From NCBI GenBank assembly GCA_965243215.1, contig CBDEUJ010000005.1:1054001-1118000 (forward strand): DNA of 64,000 nt, given 5' to 3'. The position numbers were made by a program, and so were the translations under genes. Source of the DNA: JAJEFO01 sp009843725. Its GTDB lineage: Bacteria > Pseudomonadota > Alphaproteobacteria > Rhodobacterales > Rhodobacteraceae. Positions 43,644-51,418 of the stretch are shown here, piece by piece (the first letter of the stretch is position 1; the number at the start of each line of letters is the position of its first letter). A model generated the notes under the pieces. That model was not told the origin of the DNA and did no database searches. It saw only the letters and a program-made list of their open reading frames with translations.

Positions 43644-44891
43644 TCAAGAGGCCACCACGGCGCGTCTGGCCAGGCTTCTGACCGAAGACGTTGCAGCGAC
43701 TTTTTTCCGCTTGGAGAATTGAATCGTGTTCTGAGCGATCCTCGACAGGTCGTACAGGTAGTTCACCATCACGCCCGACGATTGCGCGATGCCCGTGTCC
43801 GAAAGATCGGCGTCGGAGTGAATTGCGTGCACGAGTGCGCCGTTTCCGAGGTGAAAACGAGCAACGGCGTCCAAGGGCAGGCCGTCCGGCGCCTTGGCGT
43901 CCAAAAGGTACTTCGCAGCGAGCCTCTCGATACCCTGACGGTCGCCGCAACCTTCAAGGATCCCTTCGCTCCGCAGCCACTGCATCAGCCCGGGGATCGG
44001 CGACAGGGTCACGAACGACTTTATGTTGGGCAGGTCGTGAGACAGGTCACGCGCGACCTGCTTGATCAGCGAATTGCCGAAAGATACGCCCGCCAGCCCC
44101 TTTTGGCAGTTGGAAATGGAGTAGAACACGGCAGTGTCCGCGTCTTCCGCGTCCATGGCCTCACGCTCTCCGGACAGCACCGATCGAATGGAGTTCGGAA
44201 CGCCATTGGTCAGCGCCACCTCCACGAAAATCAGCGGCTCATCCGGCATCGAGGGATGGAAGAACGCAAAGCAGCGCCGATCCGTCGGCTGCAGGCGGCG
44301 GCGCAGGTCGGTCCAGGTGCCGATTTCGTGCACAGCCTCATACGCGATGATCTTCTCCAGAATCGAGGCCGGGCTTTCCCAGTTGATCTGCCTCACGACC
44401 AGAAAGCCCCGATTGAACCAGCTGCGCAGCAAGTGAACGATGTCGTGATCGGTCCTGCCAAGTTCCGGCCGCTCTTCCAGCAGGGCCAGCAGGTCCCTTC
44501 GCATCCGGACGATTTCCGCCGTGGCCCCGGGCGCTTCGTTCATTTGGCGAAACAGGACCTGCCTTTGCGGTTCCGAGGCATTGGAGAGGGCCCGGAAGTT
44601 CTCAGGCGAAGGATCCGAGCCGTAGGCCCCTGCCAATTCCGCAATTCTCGCGGCGTCAAGATCCAGCTCGTCGTTCAGGAATTCGAAGAACGCGATCTTC
44701 CGGTCGCGGTCCAGCATGCGGTATCGGTTCAGGATGGTGGCTGCCAACTGCCGAGCCGAAGTCTCGTCGGTCTCGGTCAGGAGACCGAGGCAGACTTCCT
44801 TGATCTTTCGCCCGTCCTCCATCTTTCTTCCGAACGGCCACCGGTCGAGCAACGTCGTGAGAAGATCCCCCAGCGCGTTCGTGGCCAGCAT
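43644..44891 (-). CDS. matA: malonyl-CoA decarboxylase
   Basis: 415 residues. Decarboxylates malonyl-CoA to acetyl-CoA. GATAEIVRMRRDLLALLEER and FNRGFLVVRQINWESPA in the middle, and in the GNAT-like catalytic half CFAFFHPSMPDEPLIFVEVA, FYSISNCQKGLAGVSFGNSL and the FHLGNGALVHAIHSDAD stretch, match bacterial MatA/MCD. The ATG at 44891 is 11 bases after the YCII gene stop, so the two are co-transcribed. Its partner matB lies 29 kb away. Confidence 0.93.
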   Translation of the reverse strand: MLATNALGDLLTTLLDRWPFGRKMEDGRKIKEVCLGLLTETDETSARQLAATILNRYRMLDRDRKIAFFEFLNDELDLDAARIAELAGAYGSDPSPENFRALSNASEPQRQVLFRQMNEAPGATAEIVRMRRDLLALLEERPELGRTDHDIVHLLRSWFNRGFLVVRQINWESPASILEKIIAYEAVHEIGTWTDLRRRLQPTDRRCFAFFHPSMPDEPLIFVEVALTNGVPNSIRSVLSGEREAMDAEDADTAVFYSISNCQKGLAGVSFGNSLIKQVARDLSHDLPNIKSFVTLSPIPGLMQWLRSEGILEGCGDRQGIERLAAKYLLDAKAPDGLPLDAVARFHLGNGALVHAIHSDADLSDTGIAQSSGVMVNYLYDLSRIAQNTIQFSKRKKVAATSSVRSLARRAVVAS

Positions 44892-44902
44892 CCCGAGTTT
44901 CC

Positions 44903-45289
44903 TTAGCTGAGCTGCGCCTTTCCCGTGGACAGGCCGACATTCAAGGAGACGCTGCCTTCGTTCACCAGCCACTTGCGCAATGTGAAGCCACGCACGCCGC
45001 TCTGATGCATCGGATCGTCTTCCGCGAACTGTTTCGCTTCCGCCATGCTTCCGGCCCGGTAGACGATCAGGCCGGCGCCTTCCATTGCTTCACCCGTCGG
45101 GTCCGACAACGGACCCGCAAGCGCCAGAACGCCCCGCCACTCAAGTTCGCGTTGGTACTCCAAATGCGCAGGCAGGCATTGCTTGACATCGTCGGGCGCC
45201 TTTTGCGGCGTGGATTCAACGACATACAGTTCAAGCGCCAATGCACCCCGGTCCCTTGCAATCGTCTTGTAGTCGTTCCAGGCAACCAT
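44903..45289 (-). CDS. YCII-domain protein
   Basis: About 128 residues. YciI-like dimeric alpha-beta fold; KQCLPAHLEYQRELEWRGVL contains the conserved His of the family, and LAGPLSDPTGEAMEGAGLIV plus AKQFAEDDPMHQSGV follow. AGGAGGTGAT, a full match to the anti-Shine-Dalgarno region, precedes three start-like codons; 45289 gives the best spacing. Upstream of matA on the same transcript. Biochemical role uncertain; some relatives are dehalogenase-like or muconolactone-isomerase-like. Confidence 0.82.
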   Translation of the reverse strand: MVAWNDYKTIARDRGALALELYVVESTPQKAPDDVKQCLPAHLEYQRELEWRGVLALAGPLSDPTGEAMEGAGLIVYRAGSMAEAKQFAEDDPMHQSGVRGFTLRKWLVNEGSVSLNVGLSTGKAQLS

Positions 45290-45317
45290 CATCACCTCCT
45301 TGGCTCCTTTTGAAGTC

Positions 45318-45333
45318 TAAAATATCGATTTTA
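45318..45333. promoter_or_regulatory. AT-rich inverted repeat TAAAAT-ATCG-ATTTTA
   Basis: Perfect 6-bp arms, 4-base spacer, directly upstream of the -35 box of the divergent RutE-like operon and upstream of the YCII-matA transcript. Well placed as an operator for both; the regulator is unknown (the GntR protein encoded at 51139 is one candidate). Confidence 0.45.
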
Positions 45334-45334
45334 T

Positions 45335-45363
45335 TTGACAAGGGAAAAAACGTGGGCAAAAAT
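45335..45363 (+). promoter_or_regulatory. candidate sigma70 promoter of the RutE-like/TRAP/dioxygenase operon
   Basis: TTGACA (45335-45340), a 17-base spacer and AAAAAT (45358-45363). It explains why the frame open from 45335 begins with TTG: that codon is the -35 box. The gene start is at 45473. Confidence 0.5.
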
Positions 45364-45472
45364 GCAGGGCATGGCCGTGGTTCAATGGGGGGTCTTCGGT
45401 GCACATGGCAAGCACGCACGTCACGCTCAGTGTTGCGCTGGACAATGCAGCGACTCACGGGCGGAGGCGTTG

Positions 45473-46135
45473 ATGTCGATCGCCTCCGATACGCTTGAAT
45501 CCATGCGAAGCGACGCGCAGGCAGCTGTCCGGGCGCTGCGCGGCCGCAAGCCTGCGCTGGACGACGATTGCATTGACCTGATTCTGCGCGACGCGCGCAG
45601 CCACTATGCATGGCAGGACCGGGCCGTGCCGCGCGAACTGTTGCAGGCAATCTACGAGATCGCGGCAGCCGGACCGACCAGCATGAATTCCTGCCCGGCA
45701 CGGTTTGTCTTCGTCACGTCATCGGAAGGAAAGGACCGGCTCGAAAAGTCCCTGAAGGCGGCGAACGTCGACAAGATGCGCTCTGCGCCGGTGACGACGA
45801 TCGTGGCGCACGATCTCGAGTTCTGGACCCATCTGCCGTTTCTTTTCCCGCACCAGGACCGCCGTCCGATGTTCGAGGGCAAGACCGCGCATATCGAGGC
45901 CACGGCGTTTCGCAACGGCACCCTGCAAGGCGCCTACTTCATGATCGCGGCCCGTGCCATGGGGCTGGACGTCGGCGCGATGTCAGGGTTCTCGAATGAA
46001 GTGGTCGACGAAGAGTTCTTCTCCGGCACGACGCTGAAATCCAACTTTCTCATCAACCTCGGCTATGCCGACGAGACCGCACTGTTTCAAAAGCTGCCGC
46101 GGTTTCCGTTCGATGAAACATGCTCGTTTGCGTGA
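45473..46135 (+). CDS. nitroreductase-family protein, RutE-like malonic semialdehyde reductase
   Basis: 220 residues. FMN-dependent nitroreductase fold; LRDARSHYAWQDRAVPRELL, AAAGPTSMNSCPARFVFVTS, then ATAFRNGTLQGAYFMIAARA and FFSGTTLKSNFLINLGYADE match the RutE/malonic-semialdehyde-reductase subgroup. RutE reduces malonic semialdehyde to 3-hydroxypropionate, which would link to IolJ output and to the divergent malonyl-CoA decarboxylase. GGAGG is six bases before ATG 45473. Starts the plus-strand operon that continues with OsmC and DctPQM. Confidence 0.85.
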   Translation: MSIASDTLESMRSDAQAAVRALRGRKPALDDDCIDLILRDARSHYAWQDRAVPRELLQAIYEIAAAGPTSMNSCPARFVFVTSSEGKDRLEKSLKAANVDKMRSAPVTTIVAHDLEFWTHLPFLFPHQDRRPMFEGKTAHIEATAFRNGTLQGAYFMIAARAMGLDVGAMSGFSNEVVDEEFFSGTTLKSNFLINLGYADETALFQKLPRFPFDETCSFA

Positions 46136-46142
46136 GGGAACA

Positions 46143-46598
46143 ATGGCGATCCGACAAAAGACCGAAATGACCATCAAGCTGGCCGCGCGCGGCACAAGCC
46201 ACGCCCGAAGCGAAATAGAGGCCGACGGCCTGACGGCCGTCATTGACGAACCGGTGGCGCGCGGCGGCACCAACGAGGGCCCGTCGCCCACCGTCACGGC
46301 CTATTCGGCGCTGATCGGCTGCACCAATGTCATCGGCCACAAATGCGCCCAGAGACTCGGCATCGACATCGGGAACCTGAGCTTCGAGATGGAGGTCGAC
46401 TTCGACCGGCGCGGCGTGCTGCTGATCGACGAAGTCGACGTGCCCTTCAAGGCCATCCGCCTGATGGTGGCCGCCGACGGTCCCGCGAGCCAGGAGGAAC
46501 TGGGCATGGTGGCGGCGGAGACCGAAAAGTACTGCCCGATCTCGAAACTGTACGAACAGGCAGGCACGGACCTGACTGTAAACTGGCGCAAGGCGTGA
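46143..46598 (+). CDS. OsmC-family peroxide-reducing protein
   Basis: 151 residues. OsmC/Ohr fold with the two redox cysteines visible in ALIGCTNVIGHKCAQ and EKYCPISKLYEQ. ATG 46143 is 7 bases after the reductase gene. Close relatives are thiol peroxidases or of unknown function; in catabolic operons with dioxygenases they may protect against peroxide or act on a CoA/thiol adduct. Cytoplasmic. Confidence 0.86.
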   Translation: MAIRQKTEMTIKLAARGTSHARSEIEADGLTAVIDEPVARGGTNEGPSPTVTAYSALIGCTNVIGHKCAQRLGIDIGNLSFEMEVDFDRRGVLLIDEVDVPFKAIRLMVAADGPASQEELGMVAAETEKYCPISKLYEQAGTDLTVNWRKA

Positions 46599-46624
46599 GC
46601 CGCGTCGCTCAACGGAGGAAACCA

Positions 46625-47707
46625 ATGATTGCAAAACTGACACGACGCACAGCCCTGACCATGGCCCTGACAGTCGCCGCCGTGCCCGCGATGGCTGCCG
46701 AGACCGTCAAGGCGGTGGTGATCGACGGCTACCCGGCGGGAGCGCTTTGGGTGAAGGAGTTCACCAACTTCTTCATTCCCGAGGTCGACAGGCGGCTGGC
46801 CGAATCCGCCAACTACGTCATGGAGTGGCAGGAGAGCTACGGCGGCTCGATCGTCAAGCCGAAGGGCGTGCTGGAAGGCATTCAGCTTGGGCTTGGCGAC
46901 ATAGGCATCGTCACGACCATCTTCCACAACTCGAAGCTGCCGAGCCAGGCAATCTCCGCCGTGACGCCGTTCGTGGCGGCGGATGCGCGCGCGGTCGCCA
47001 AGGCGGTCGACGAAATCGCCAGGGAATTCCCGACGATGCAGAACGAGTTCGCGGCGCAGAACCAGGTCTACCTGGCGACGGGCGTGGTGCTGGACACCTA
47101 CCAGCTCTTCTCGAAGAACCCGATCAACAGCCTGGCCGACATCGAGGGCGGCAAGGTGGCCGGCGCGGGCATGAACCTGCGCTATCTCGAAGGCATCGAA
47201 GGCGCGGCCGGGGTGCGTGGCGGCCTGACAGACTTCTACAACATGCTGCAGACCGGTCTGGTCGATCACGCGATGCTCTGGCCCGAGGCCGCCAAGACCT
47301 TCAAGATCGCCGATGTCGCGCCATACATGCTGCGTGCAGACATCGGCGCGGTGAATTCCAAGACCATCACGGTGAACAAGGACTACTGGGACGGCCTGCC
47401 AGGCGAGGTCCAGGATGTGCTGAAAGCGGTGGCGGTGCTCTATCGAGACCATGTCGCCGGAATCGCCATGGACCGTGCGGCCGCGAGCCGCGAGGCCTAT
47501 GTCGCCGCTGGCGGCACCATCGTGGAGATGGATGCCGCAGAGCGTGAAGCCTGGGCCAAAGCGATCCCCGACATCGCCGGCGAATGGGCCAAAGGGCTGG
47601 AAGAACGGGGCGAGCCCGGCACCGAAATGCTCGTCGCGTACCTCGCCAAGCTGAAGGACGCGGGATACGAGGGCGTACGCGACTGGTCTCCCGCCGCGAT
47701 GAACTGA
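46625..47707 (+). CDS. dctP: TRAP transporter periplasmic receptor (DctP family)
   Basis: 360 residues with signal peptide MIAKLTRRTALTMALTVAAVPAMA. The mature part has the DctP pattern: VMEWQESYGGSIVKPKGVLE, LGLGDIGIVTTIFHNSKLPS, and LQTGLVDHAMLWPEAAKTFK near the ligand site. GGAGG lies six bases before the ATG. Receptor of the DctQM permease that follows. Ligand probably an organic acid, perhaps an aromatic one given the downstream dioxygenase. Confidence 0.92.
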   Translation: MIAKLTRRTALTMALTVAAVPAMAAETVKAVVIDGYPAGALWVKEFTNFFIPEVDRRLAESANYVMEWQESYGGSIVKPKGVLEGIQLGLGDIGIVTTIFHNSKLPSQAISAVTPFVAADARAVAKAVDEIAREFPTMQNEFAAQNQVYLATGVVLDTYQLFSKNPINSLADIEGGKVAGAGMNLRYLEGIEGAAGVRGGLTDFYNMLQTGLVDHAMLWPEAAKTFKIADVAPYMLRADIGAVNSKTITVNKDYWDGLPGEVQDVLKAVAVLYRDHVAGIAMDRAAASREAYVAAGGTIVEMDAAEREAWAKAIPDIAGEWAKGLEERGEPGTEMLVAYLAKLKDAGYEGVRDWSPAAMN

Positions 47708-47726
47708 CCGACGGGCGGGCGGCGCG

Positions 47727-48269
47727 ATGAAACAGGCGTTTGCCGCCTTGAACAAGCTGGCCGACGGCATCGCGATCAGCGCGAATGCCGTCGGCACCCT
47801 CGTGGTGCTCGCGTTGGTAATGGTGGTCAACTACGACATGGCCGCGCGCAACCTCGTCAACGCACCCTTCAACGGCGCCGTCGAAGTCGTGCAGTTCTCC
47901 ATGGTCCTGATTGTCTTTCTGCAGCTGCCCGACGTCGTGCGAGTCAACCGGCTGACGCGATCTGACGGGTTCCTTGTGGTCGTCGGCGGGCGCCATCCCT
48001 GGCTGGCGCGCTGGCTGCGCCGGGCGATCAACCTGATTTCGGCGATCTTCATGATGCTGATCGCGATCACGATTTTCCCGGAATTCCTGAAGATGTGGGA
48101 GACGGGCGACTTCTTCGGCATTCCCGGCGTGTTCACTGCGCCGTGGTGGCCGGTCAAGCTGACGATCTTCGCCAGCGCGGTGCTGGCCGCCCTGATCTTC
48201 GCCCTGAAGGTCGTGGGCGCTTCGCGTGACGAGGCCACGCACGCGCCCAGCCAGGAAGACGCGGCATGA
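47727..48269 (+). CDS. dctQ: TRAP transporter small permease (DctQ)
   Basis: 180 residues and four hydrophobic segments (AVGTLVVLALVMVVNYDMAA, VQFSMVLIVFLQLPDVV, LISAIFMMLIAITIFPEF, LTIFASAVLAALIFALKV). The ARNLVNAPFNGAVEVVQF stretch is typical DctQ. Overlaps dctM by 4 bases (ATGA). Confidence 0.92.
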   Translation: MKQAFAALNKLADGIAISANAVGTLVVLALVMVVNYDMAARNLVNAPFNGAVEVVQFSMVLIVFLQLPDVVRVNRLTRSDGFLVVVGGRHPWLARWLRRAINLISAIFMMLIAITIFPEFLKMWETGDFFGIPGVFTAPWWPVKLTIFASAVLAALIFALKVVGASRDEATHAPSQEDAA

Positions 48270-49573
48270 GCCCGGTCGAAATCGGTCTCTACTCGGTCCT
48301 GGCCATCATCGTCCTGGTCTATCTGGGCCTCTACATCCCCATTGCCCTTGGCGTCGTCAGCTTCGTCTCGATCTGGCTGATGCGGGACAACTTCACGTTG
48401 GCGATGAACCTGTTGAAGATTGCCGTGGGCGACAGCGTGATGGAATACACGTTTGCCACGGTGCCGCTCTTCACCTTCATGGGGCTTGTCGTCAGCAAGG
48501 CGGGACTTGGCGCGGACATCTACAAGGTGATGAACTTCAGCTTCCGAAAGGTGAAGGGCGGAATCGGCATGGCCACCGTTGGCGCGAACGCCGTCTTTGC
48601 CGCTGTCACGGGGTCGTCGATCGCCAGCGCCTCGGTCTTTGCCAAGGTCTCGGTTCCGCAGATGCTGCACTACGACTACAACCCGCGCTTTGCCGTCGGC
48701 GTGGTTGCGGGATCGTCCGTGCTGGGCATGATCATCCCGCCTTCGGCGATGCTGATCATCTATTCCTTCGTGGCCGAGCAGTCGGTGGGCGACATGTTCC
48801 TCGCGGGTGTCGTGCCCGGCATCCTTCTGGCCATCGCCTACGTTGCCGCGATCTTCGCCATGGGCCAGCTGACACCCGGATTCGTCGGTGGCCGGTCCGG
48901 CGAGGATCTGGAACCGCTGAGCTGGGGCGAGATCGCCCAGAACACGCTGCCCATACTGGGGCTGATCCTGGTGGTGCTGGGCGGAATCTACACCGGTTGG
49001 CTGACCCCGGTCGAGGCCGGGGCCGCAGGCGCCCTTCTTGGGCTGGTCATCGCCATCGTCCGCCGCCGAATGACGCTGCGCGGATTCTGGGAGGCGCTGC
49101 TCGAAACCGGCCACATCACCGCCGCGATCCTGTTCCTGATCACCGCGGCCTCGATCTATTCCCGGATGCTTGGGCTTGCCGGCCTGCCGAACGAGCTTGG
49201 CGACATCCTGAACGAAACCCAGCTCGGCTTCATCTGGATCATGGTGATCTACGTGGCGCTGATGATCTTTCTCGGCACGCTTCTCGACACTGCGTCGATC
49301 ATCCTGATCATGGTGCCCCTCTTCCTGCCGCTCGTCGAACCGATGGGGCTGTCGCTGGTCTGGTTCGGCATCATCACCGTCGTCGGAGCCGAAATCGGGC
49401 TTCTGACCCCGCCGCTGGGCATTTCCTGCTTCGTCATCAAGGCGACGCTGGACGACGACCGCATCAAGCTGAAGGACGTGTTCCTCGGCGCGCTTCCCTT
49501 TGCCTTCGTCATGTTGATCGTGTTGATCTTCCTGATCCGTTTCCCGACACTCAGCCTCGCCATTCTGAACTGA
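48266..49573 (+). CDS. dctM: TRAP transporter large permease (DctM)
   Basis: 435 residues and about twelve hydrophobic segments. GMIIPPSAMLIIYSFVAEQS, GWLTPVEAGAAGALLGLVIA and LLTPPLGISCFVIKATLDDD are standard DctM loops. Completes the DctPQM importer. Fourteen bases before the dioxygenase gene. Confidence 0.94.
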   Translation: MSPVEIGLYSVLAIIVLVYLGLYIPIALGVVSFVSIWLMRDNFTLAMNLLKIAVGDSVMEYTFATVPLFTFMGLVVSKAGLGADIYKVMNFSFRKVKGGIGMATVGANAVFAAVTGSSIASASVFAKVSVPQMLHYDYNPRFAVGVVAGSSVLGMIIPPSAMLIIYSFVAEQSVGDMFLAGVVPGILLAIAYVAAIFAMGQLTPGFVGGRSGEDLEPLSWGEIAQNTLPILGLILVVLGGIYTGWLTPVEAGAAGALLGLVIAIVRRRMTLRGFWEALLETGHITAAILFLITAASIYSRMLGLAGLPNELGDILNETQLGFIWIMVIYVALMIFLGTLLDTASIILIMVPLFLPLVEPMGLSLVWFGIITVVGAEIGLLTPPLGISCFVIKATLDDDRIKLKDVFLGALPFAFVMLIVLIFLIRFPTLSLAILN

Positions 49574-49587
49574 AGAGGGCCCGTTCC

Positions 49588-50457
49588 ATGCGCAAGCTCA
49601 CACAGGACAACATCACCGACGTATTCCTAAGCTACTGTGGCAAGGACACGGACCCTCGCATGCGCGAGATCATGGCAAGCCTCGCCAAGCACCTGCACGC
49701 CTTTGCCAGGGAAGTGCGCCTGACGCATGCCGAGTGGCAGACCGGCATCGACTTTCTGGAGCGCATGACCGAGTTCACCGATGCTGAACGCCACGAGTTC
49801 GTGCTGCTGTCGGACGTGCTCGGCCTGTCGTCCCTTGTCGACATGATCAACTCGGTGCCTGAGGGAACGTCCTCCAGCGTGCTTGGGCCGTTTCACATCT
49901 CCGGCGCGCCGGACATCCCCTTTGGCCACGACATGAAGCGGCACTACGAGGGCCCGGTCCTGTTGGCCCGCGGGCGCATAACCGACTCGGACGGCGACCC
50001 GATCGAAGGCGCCAGGCTGGACATCTGGCAGACCGCACCGAACGGGCTGTATTCCAGCCAGGATCCCGAACAGGACACCTACAGCTTTCACGGCATCCAG
50101 ACCACCGGGGCTGACGGGTGCTATGGCTTCACCACCGTCAAGCCGGTCAGCTACACCGTGCCCAGCGATGGCCCTGTGGGCGACATCCTCAACGCGGTCG
50201 GCCGGCATCCCTGGCGACCCTCGCATCTGCATTACATCGTCACCGCCCCGGGCTACCGCCAGCTGGTCACGGAGATATTCCCCGAAGACGACCCCTATCT
50301 CGACGAGGACACCGTCTTCGGCGTGCGCGAGGATCTGGTCATGAAGTACGTCGAGCGTCCGGCGGACACGTTCCCGGACGGCTTCGACCTTTCAGGCAAG
50401 GTGACCGATTCCTACCTCCTCGCCGATTTCGATCTCAAGCTGGTCCGCGAATCCTGA
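49588..50457 (+). CDS. intradiol ring-cleavage dioxygenase, hydroxyquinol 1,2-dioxygenase-like
   Basis: 289 residues. N-terminal dimerisation helix domain (MTEFTDAERHEFVLLSDVLG) then the Fe(III) catalytic domain: GARLDIWQTAPNGLYSSQDP (first Tyr ligand), GCYGFTTVKPVSYTVPSDGP (second Tyr ligand) and WRPSHLHYIVTAPGY (two His ligands). VLGPFHISGAP is typical of the hydroxyquinol/chlorocatechol branch. It cleaves a catechol or hydroxyquinol to a (hydroxy)muconate. The ATG at 49588 is chosen: the frame is open much further upstream only as a shadow of dctM. Maleylacetate reductase is not present here. Confidence 0.88.
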   Translation: MRKLTQDNITDVFLSYCGKDTDPRMREIMASLAKHLHAFAREVRLTHAEWQTGIDFLERMTEFTDAERHEFVLLSDVLGLSSLVDMINSVPEGTSSSVLGPFHISGAPDIPFGHDMKRHYEGPVLLARGRITDSDGDPIEGARLDIWQTAPNGLYSSQDPEQDTYSFHGIQTTGADGCYGFTTVKPVSYTVPSDGPVGDILNAVGRHPWRPSHLHYIVTAPGYRQLVTEIFPEDDPYLDEDTVFGVREDLVMKYVERPADTFPDGFDLSGKVTDSYLLADFDLKLVRES

Positions 50458-50476
50458 CATCCTTCGGCGAATCCCG

Positions 50477-51139
50477 TCAGTCGACCAGCTCTGCAAGGAA
50501 CGCGCCCGTCTTGCGATAGTGGTCCATCAGGCTGGCGCAGGCCCTGTCGGTGCTCCGGCTGACCGCCGCGTCAAGGATGGCGCGATGCTCTGCCGCGACG
50601 TTTCGGCGCGAGTAGGATTTCGCGCGGCCCGCCAGATACCTGTAGCGCACGTTCAGGTCGTATAGCTGGCCGCAGAAGCGCAGCAGGATCGGTGACTTGC
50701 AGGCCGCAAGCAGCGCCATGTGAAATCGCTTGTGATGCGCCTCGAAGGCGTCGACATCATTCCGGTTCGCCTTGTTCATGTGATGATGCGCCAGCACCAG
50801 CGCGTCTTCCCACGCCGTGTCGGTATTTTCCAAGCTGTCGCGCAGCGCGAGTTCCTCAAGATTGCAGCGCAAGTTCAGGATCTCCTGGAACTGCGCCCGA
50901 CTGGTTGCGGCCACTCGAAATCCTCGCTGGTCCAGCCTATCCACAAGCTGATCGGAGGTCAGAAGGCTGAGGGCCTCGCGGACCGGGGACGCCCCGGTAT
51001 CGAGCGCTACCTTGAGAGCATCAATCTTCAAGCGCTCGCCTGGCGGAATGCGCCCCGCGATGATGTCATTCCGCAGCGTCAGGTAGGCGCGCTGAGTCGA
51101 GGATTGCGGCGAGGCAGTGTCTTCAACGGGTTGGTCCAT
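50477..51139 (-). CDS. GntR-family (FCD) transcriptional regulator
   Basis: 220 residues. Winged helix at residues 15-80 (YLTLRNDIIAGRIPPGERLK, DTGASPVREALSLLTSDQLV), then an FCD all-helical effector domain with metal-site histidines (HHHMNKANRND, FHMALLAACKSP, EHRAILDAA). Convergent with the dioxygenase gene and divergent from the NifV/LeuA-like gene, so a local repressor is the simplest idea. Preceded by an inverted repeat at 51144-51159. Confidence 0.9.
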   Translation of the reverse strand: MDQPVEDTASPQSSTQRAYLTLRNDIIAGRIPPGERLKIDALKVALDTGASPVREALSLLTSDQLVDRLDQRGFRVAATSRAQFQEILNLRCNLEELALRDSLENTDTAWEDALVLAHHHMNKANRNDVDAFEAHHKRFHMALLAACKSPILLRFCGQLYDLNVRYRYLAGRAKSYSRRNVAAEHRAILDAAVSRSTDRACASLMDHYRKTGAFLAELVD

Positions 51140-51143
51140 AAGA

Positions 51144-51159
51144 AATGATTGCCATCATT
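51144..51159. promoter_or_regulatory. inverted repeat AATGAT-TGCC-ATCATT upstream of gntR
   Basis: Perfect 6-bp arms, 4-base spacer, beginning 5 bases upstream of the gntR start. Probably an autoregulatory site. The arm is close to the ATGAT-N4-ATCAT core seen at 59112-59129, though the regulators there belong to different families. Confidence 0.5.
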
Positions 51160-51362
51160 TGATGGAGAAAACAAATATTATCGTTTTTTCCGATCCGTTG
51201 ACGTTCAGCCCAAGCGAAGCCTGCCGGGCCGGAACCGCCGTTTGGTCGCGGAATTCGTCGAAATGGCCTCAAAATCGCCAAGATCTCGGACATCCAGGCT
51301 CCTGATCCGGAAGCCGCCGCGGACATGCCGTCGGGAAAAGTGGTTTTTTCTTTTGGAACAGA

Positions 51363-51385
51363 GGGAAAATAGGTATAGTTTTCCC
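51363..51385. promoter_or_regulatory. GGGAAAA-N9-TTTTCCC inverted repeat before the NifV/LeuA-like gene
   Basis: Perfect 7-bp arms. The central TATAGT (51374-51379) could be the -10 box, so binding here would repress. Another GGGAAAA half-site is at 51333-51339, and a looser GGAGAAAA...TTTTTTCC pair lies near 51165-51190. Confidence 0.5.
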
Positions 51386-51418
51386 ACCAGATTGTCCATG
51401 CATGCCTTGGGGGAGCCG

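Noticed and set aside
43137..44906. Long plus-strand open frame (about 589 codons)
   Set aside because: Antisense to malonyl-CoA decarboxylase, whose conserved motifs are on the minus strand.
47831..49114. Minus-strand open frame over dctQ/dctM (about 427 codons)
   Set aside because: Antisense to clear TRAP permease genes; low-complexity Asp/His/Arg translation.
48226..49587. Possible 450-residue N-terminal extension of the dioxygenase
   Set aside because: It is an alternative frame of dctM; the ATG at 49588 gives a full-length intradiol dioxygenase.
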